A stretch of 64,000 nt of DNA. Source: Planctomycetaceae bacterium. Lineage in GTDB: Bacteria; Planctomycetota; Phycisphaerae; UBA1845; UTPLA1. Of this stretch, positions 63,173 to 64,000 are shown one piece after another. The DNA is taken from positions 124,001 to 188,000 of the forward strand of contig WYBU01000009.1 of assembly GCA_011525745.1 (NCBI GenBank). Direction: 5' to 3'. Positions within the stretch are counted from its first letter, which is position 1. Each line of letters starts with the position of its first letter. Below the pieces are notes generated by a model. That model had not been told where the DNA came from. It did no database searches and was given only the letters and a program-made list of their open reading frames with translations. The position numbers were made by a program, and so were the translations under genes.

Positions 63173-63317
63173 CCGAACCGCGACCGTGAGGGAGCGGCGG
63201 AGAACGCTTCGATGGATCGCGTGCGACCGCATCGGGAATGAGCGTCGAAGTACGAGGATCGTAGCGGACGTTCACTGTGGCGGGTCTCGCGGACGCTCCC
63301 TCACGGTCGCAGTTCGG
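63173..63317. repeat. Family D inverted repeat
   Basis: ccgaaccgcgaccgtgaggg (arm 63173-63196) faces cgctccctcacggtcgcagt (arm 63294-63317). 23 of 24 arm positions pair, with a 97-base centre. Same sequence family as 42511-42582. Confidence 0.85.
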
Positions 63318-63346
63318 TCCATGGGACGATGCCACAGCCGGATTTC

Positions 63347-64000
63347 ATGAGCAACGCCCCCGACATCCAGCCCGTCGCCGCAATCGCGCATCGGCCTGCC
63401 TGGCTGCGCCCGCTGGGTGTGATCACGCTCGAGATCGCCATCGTCTGGGGCGGAGTCGGCTGGTGGCTGTTTAAGGAAGTCGGCACGCTGATCTTCATGC
63501 GGCAGATGGCCGAATTCGCCGACGCCGCCGATCCCGTCCCGATGCCGCCTGCTCCTCAGCCGACGACGGACAACCGCGCCGCCGGAAGCCGCACGGGCGG
63601 CCGACGCGATATCCGCCAGGCGATCACGCCGCGCCCGCGCGAGGCCACCGCCACGCAGCCCGAATCGCCGCCGCCCAACGCGCTGAACGTGCTGACCTGG
63701 TCGGCCCCGACCAGTGCTGCGGCGAACCAGCCTGCCGACTTGGGCGACGCGAAGATGCCCGCCGCTCCGGCGTCCAGCGGCGTCGCACAGCGTACGGCGG
63801 CGCAGACCACTGCTGCACAGCCGCAGCCCACACGATCGACCGTCGTCCCGCAACACGGCGCTTCAACAGCGGCGCCGCGTGCCCCGCCGATGCGCTTTAT
63901 CGCCGAAGTTGCAGAACCCACTCGCCTGATCTGGGCCGCGCTGACCGCGCTGCTGATCGGCGTGATCGGCGCCTCCGGCGTGGCACTGGTCCTGCCCATG
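63347..64000 (+). CDS. Membrane protein, partial at right edge
   Basis: At least 218 residues; the frame is still open at the window end. One membrane segment near the start (LGVITLEIAIVWGGVGWWLF), then a long Pro/Ala/Gln/Thr-rich linker (about 65-190), then a second hydrophobic segment (LIWAALTALLIGVIGASGVALVLPM) at the edge. ATG 63347 was chosen as the first clear in-frame start; ribosome site weak. No family recognised. Confidence 0.6.
   Translation, partial: MSNAPDIQPVAAIAHRPAWLRPLGVITLEIAIVWGGVGWWLFKEVGTLIFMRQMAEFADAADPVPMPPAPQPTTDNRAAGSRTGGRRDIRQAITPRPREATATQPESPPPNALNVLTWSAPTSAAANQPADLGDAKMPAAPASSGVAQRTAAQTTAAQPQPTRSTVVPQHGASTAAPRAPPMRFIAEVAEPTRLIWAALTALLIGVIGASGVALVLPM

Overview
The window is about 64 kb of GC-rich bacterial DNA. 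It most likely comes from a member of the Planctomycetota, perhaps a Phycisphaerae-like or other uncultured lineage. This is inferred from the gene types: large secreted proteins ending in dockerin-like Asp/Asn-rich repeats, an ECF sigma factor beside a Ser/Thr kinase, a squalene-cyclase-like/DUF4159 protein, a triple LPP20-repeat protein, and many short hairpin repeats between genes. No rRNA or other species marker is present, so the assignment rests on gene content. There is no prophage, no intact insertion sequence and no CRISPR array.

Layout. Positions 1-3313 (minus) hold a type IV pilus-type module in which PilM appears fused to a PilN-like segment, followed by a membrane-anchored protein cut by the window edge. 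Positions 3650-4233 are a 107-bp tandem repeat array. Next come a sugar-nucleotide epimerase (minus), a CsgG-like lipoprotein, an LPP20-repeat protein and a small lipoprotein (5.9-9.2 kb), a SAM methyltransferase, and an apparently solitary beta-class DNA methyltransferase (10.4-11.5 kb). Three very large secreted proteins occupy 11.9-15.1, 22.9-25.8 and 26.3-31.2 kb. Between them lie an unknown regulator-like protein, a duplicated antitoxin/PIN-toxin cassette with one broken toxin, a Ser/Thr kinase and an ECF sigma factor. The kinase and sigma factor both carry in-frame copies of the same short repeat.

The right half is mostly housekeeping and envelope genes: thiol peroxidase, a DUF433 protein, TypA/BipA, an uncharacterised two-gene module (34.6-36.0 kb), a membrane protein, HslU, a 1-kb gene-free stretch that may encode a structured RNA, a PA0069-type radical SAM protein, an SPFH protein with an Arc-like regulator, ComM/YifB and RuvA. 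A polysaccharide export set follows (SPOR/TPR lipoprotein, Wza-like, Wzz-like), then a LAB_N membrane protein, a CAU tRNA and a glycosyltransferase. After these come a beta-propeller lipoprotein, a Dus enzyme, a thioredoxin/haem/PDZ protein, RsmA, a small HTH protein, a DUF4159 protein, a YhbY-like protein overlapping a catalytically degenerate M16 peptidase, an intact M16 partner, and a partial membrane protein at the right edge.

The genes most clearly meant to work together are the PilM-type pair, the CsgG/LPP20/lipoprotein trio (recalling FlgO/FlgP), the kinase and sigma factor, the SPFH/Arc pair, the Wza-Wzz set, the M16 pair and the 34.6-36.0 kb module. Intergenic DNA carries several families of palindromic repeats (called A to E below). 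These are the most unusual sequence-level feature of the window.
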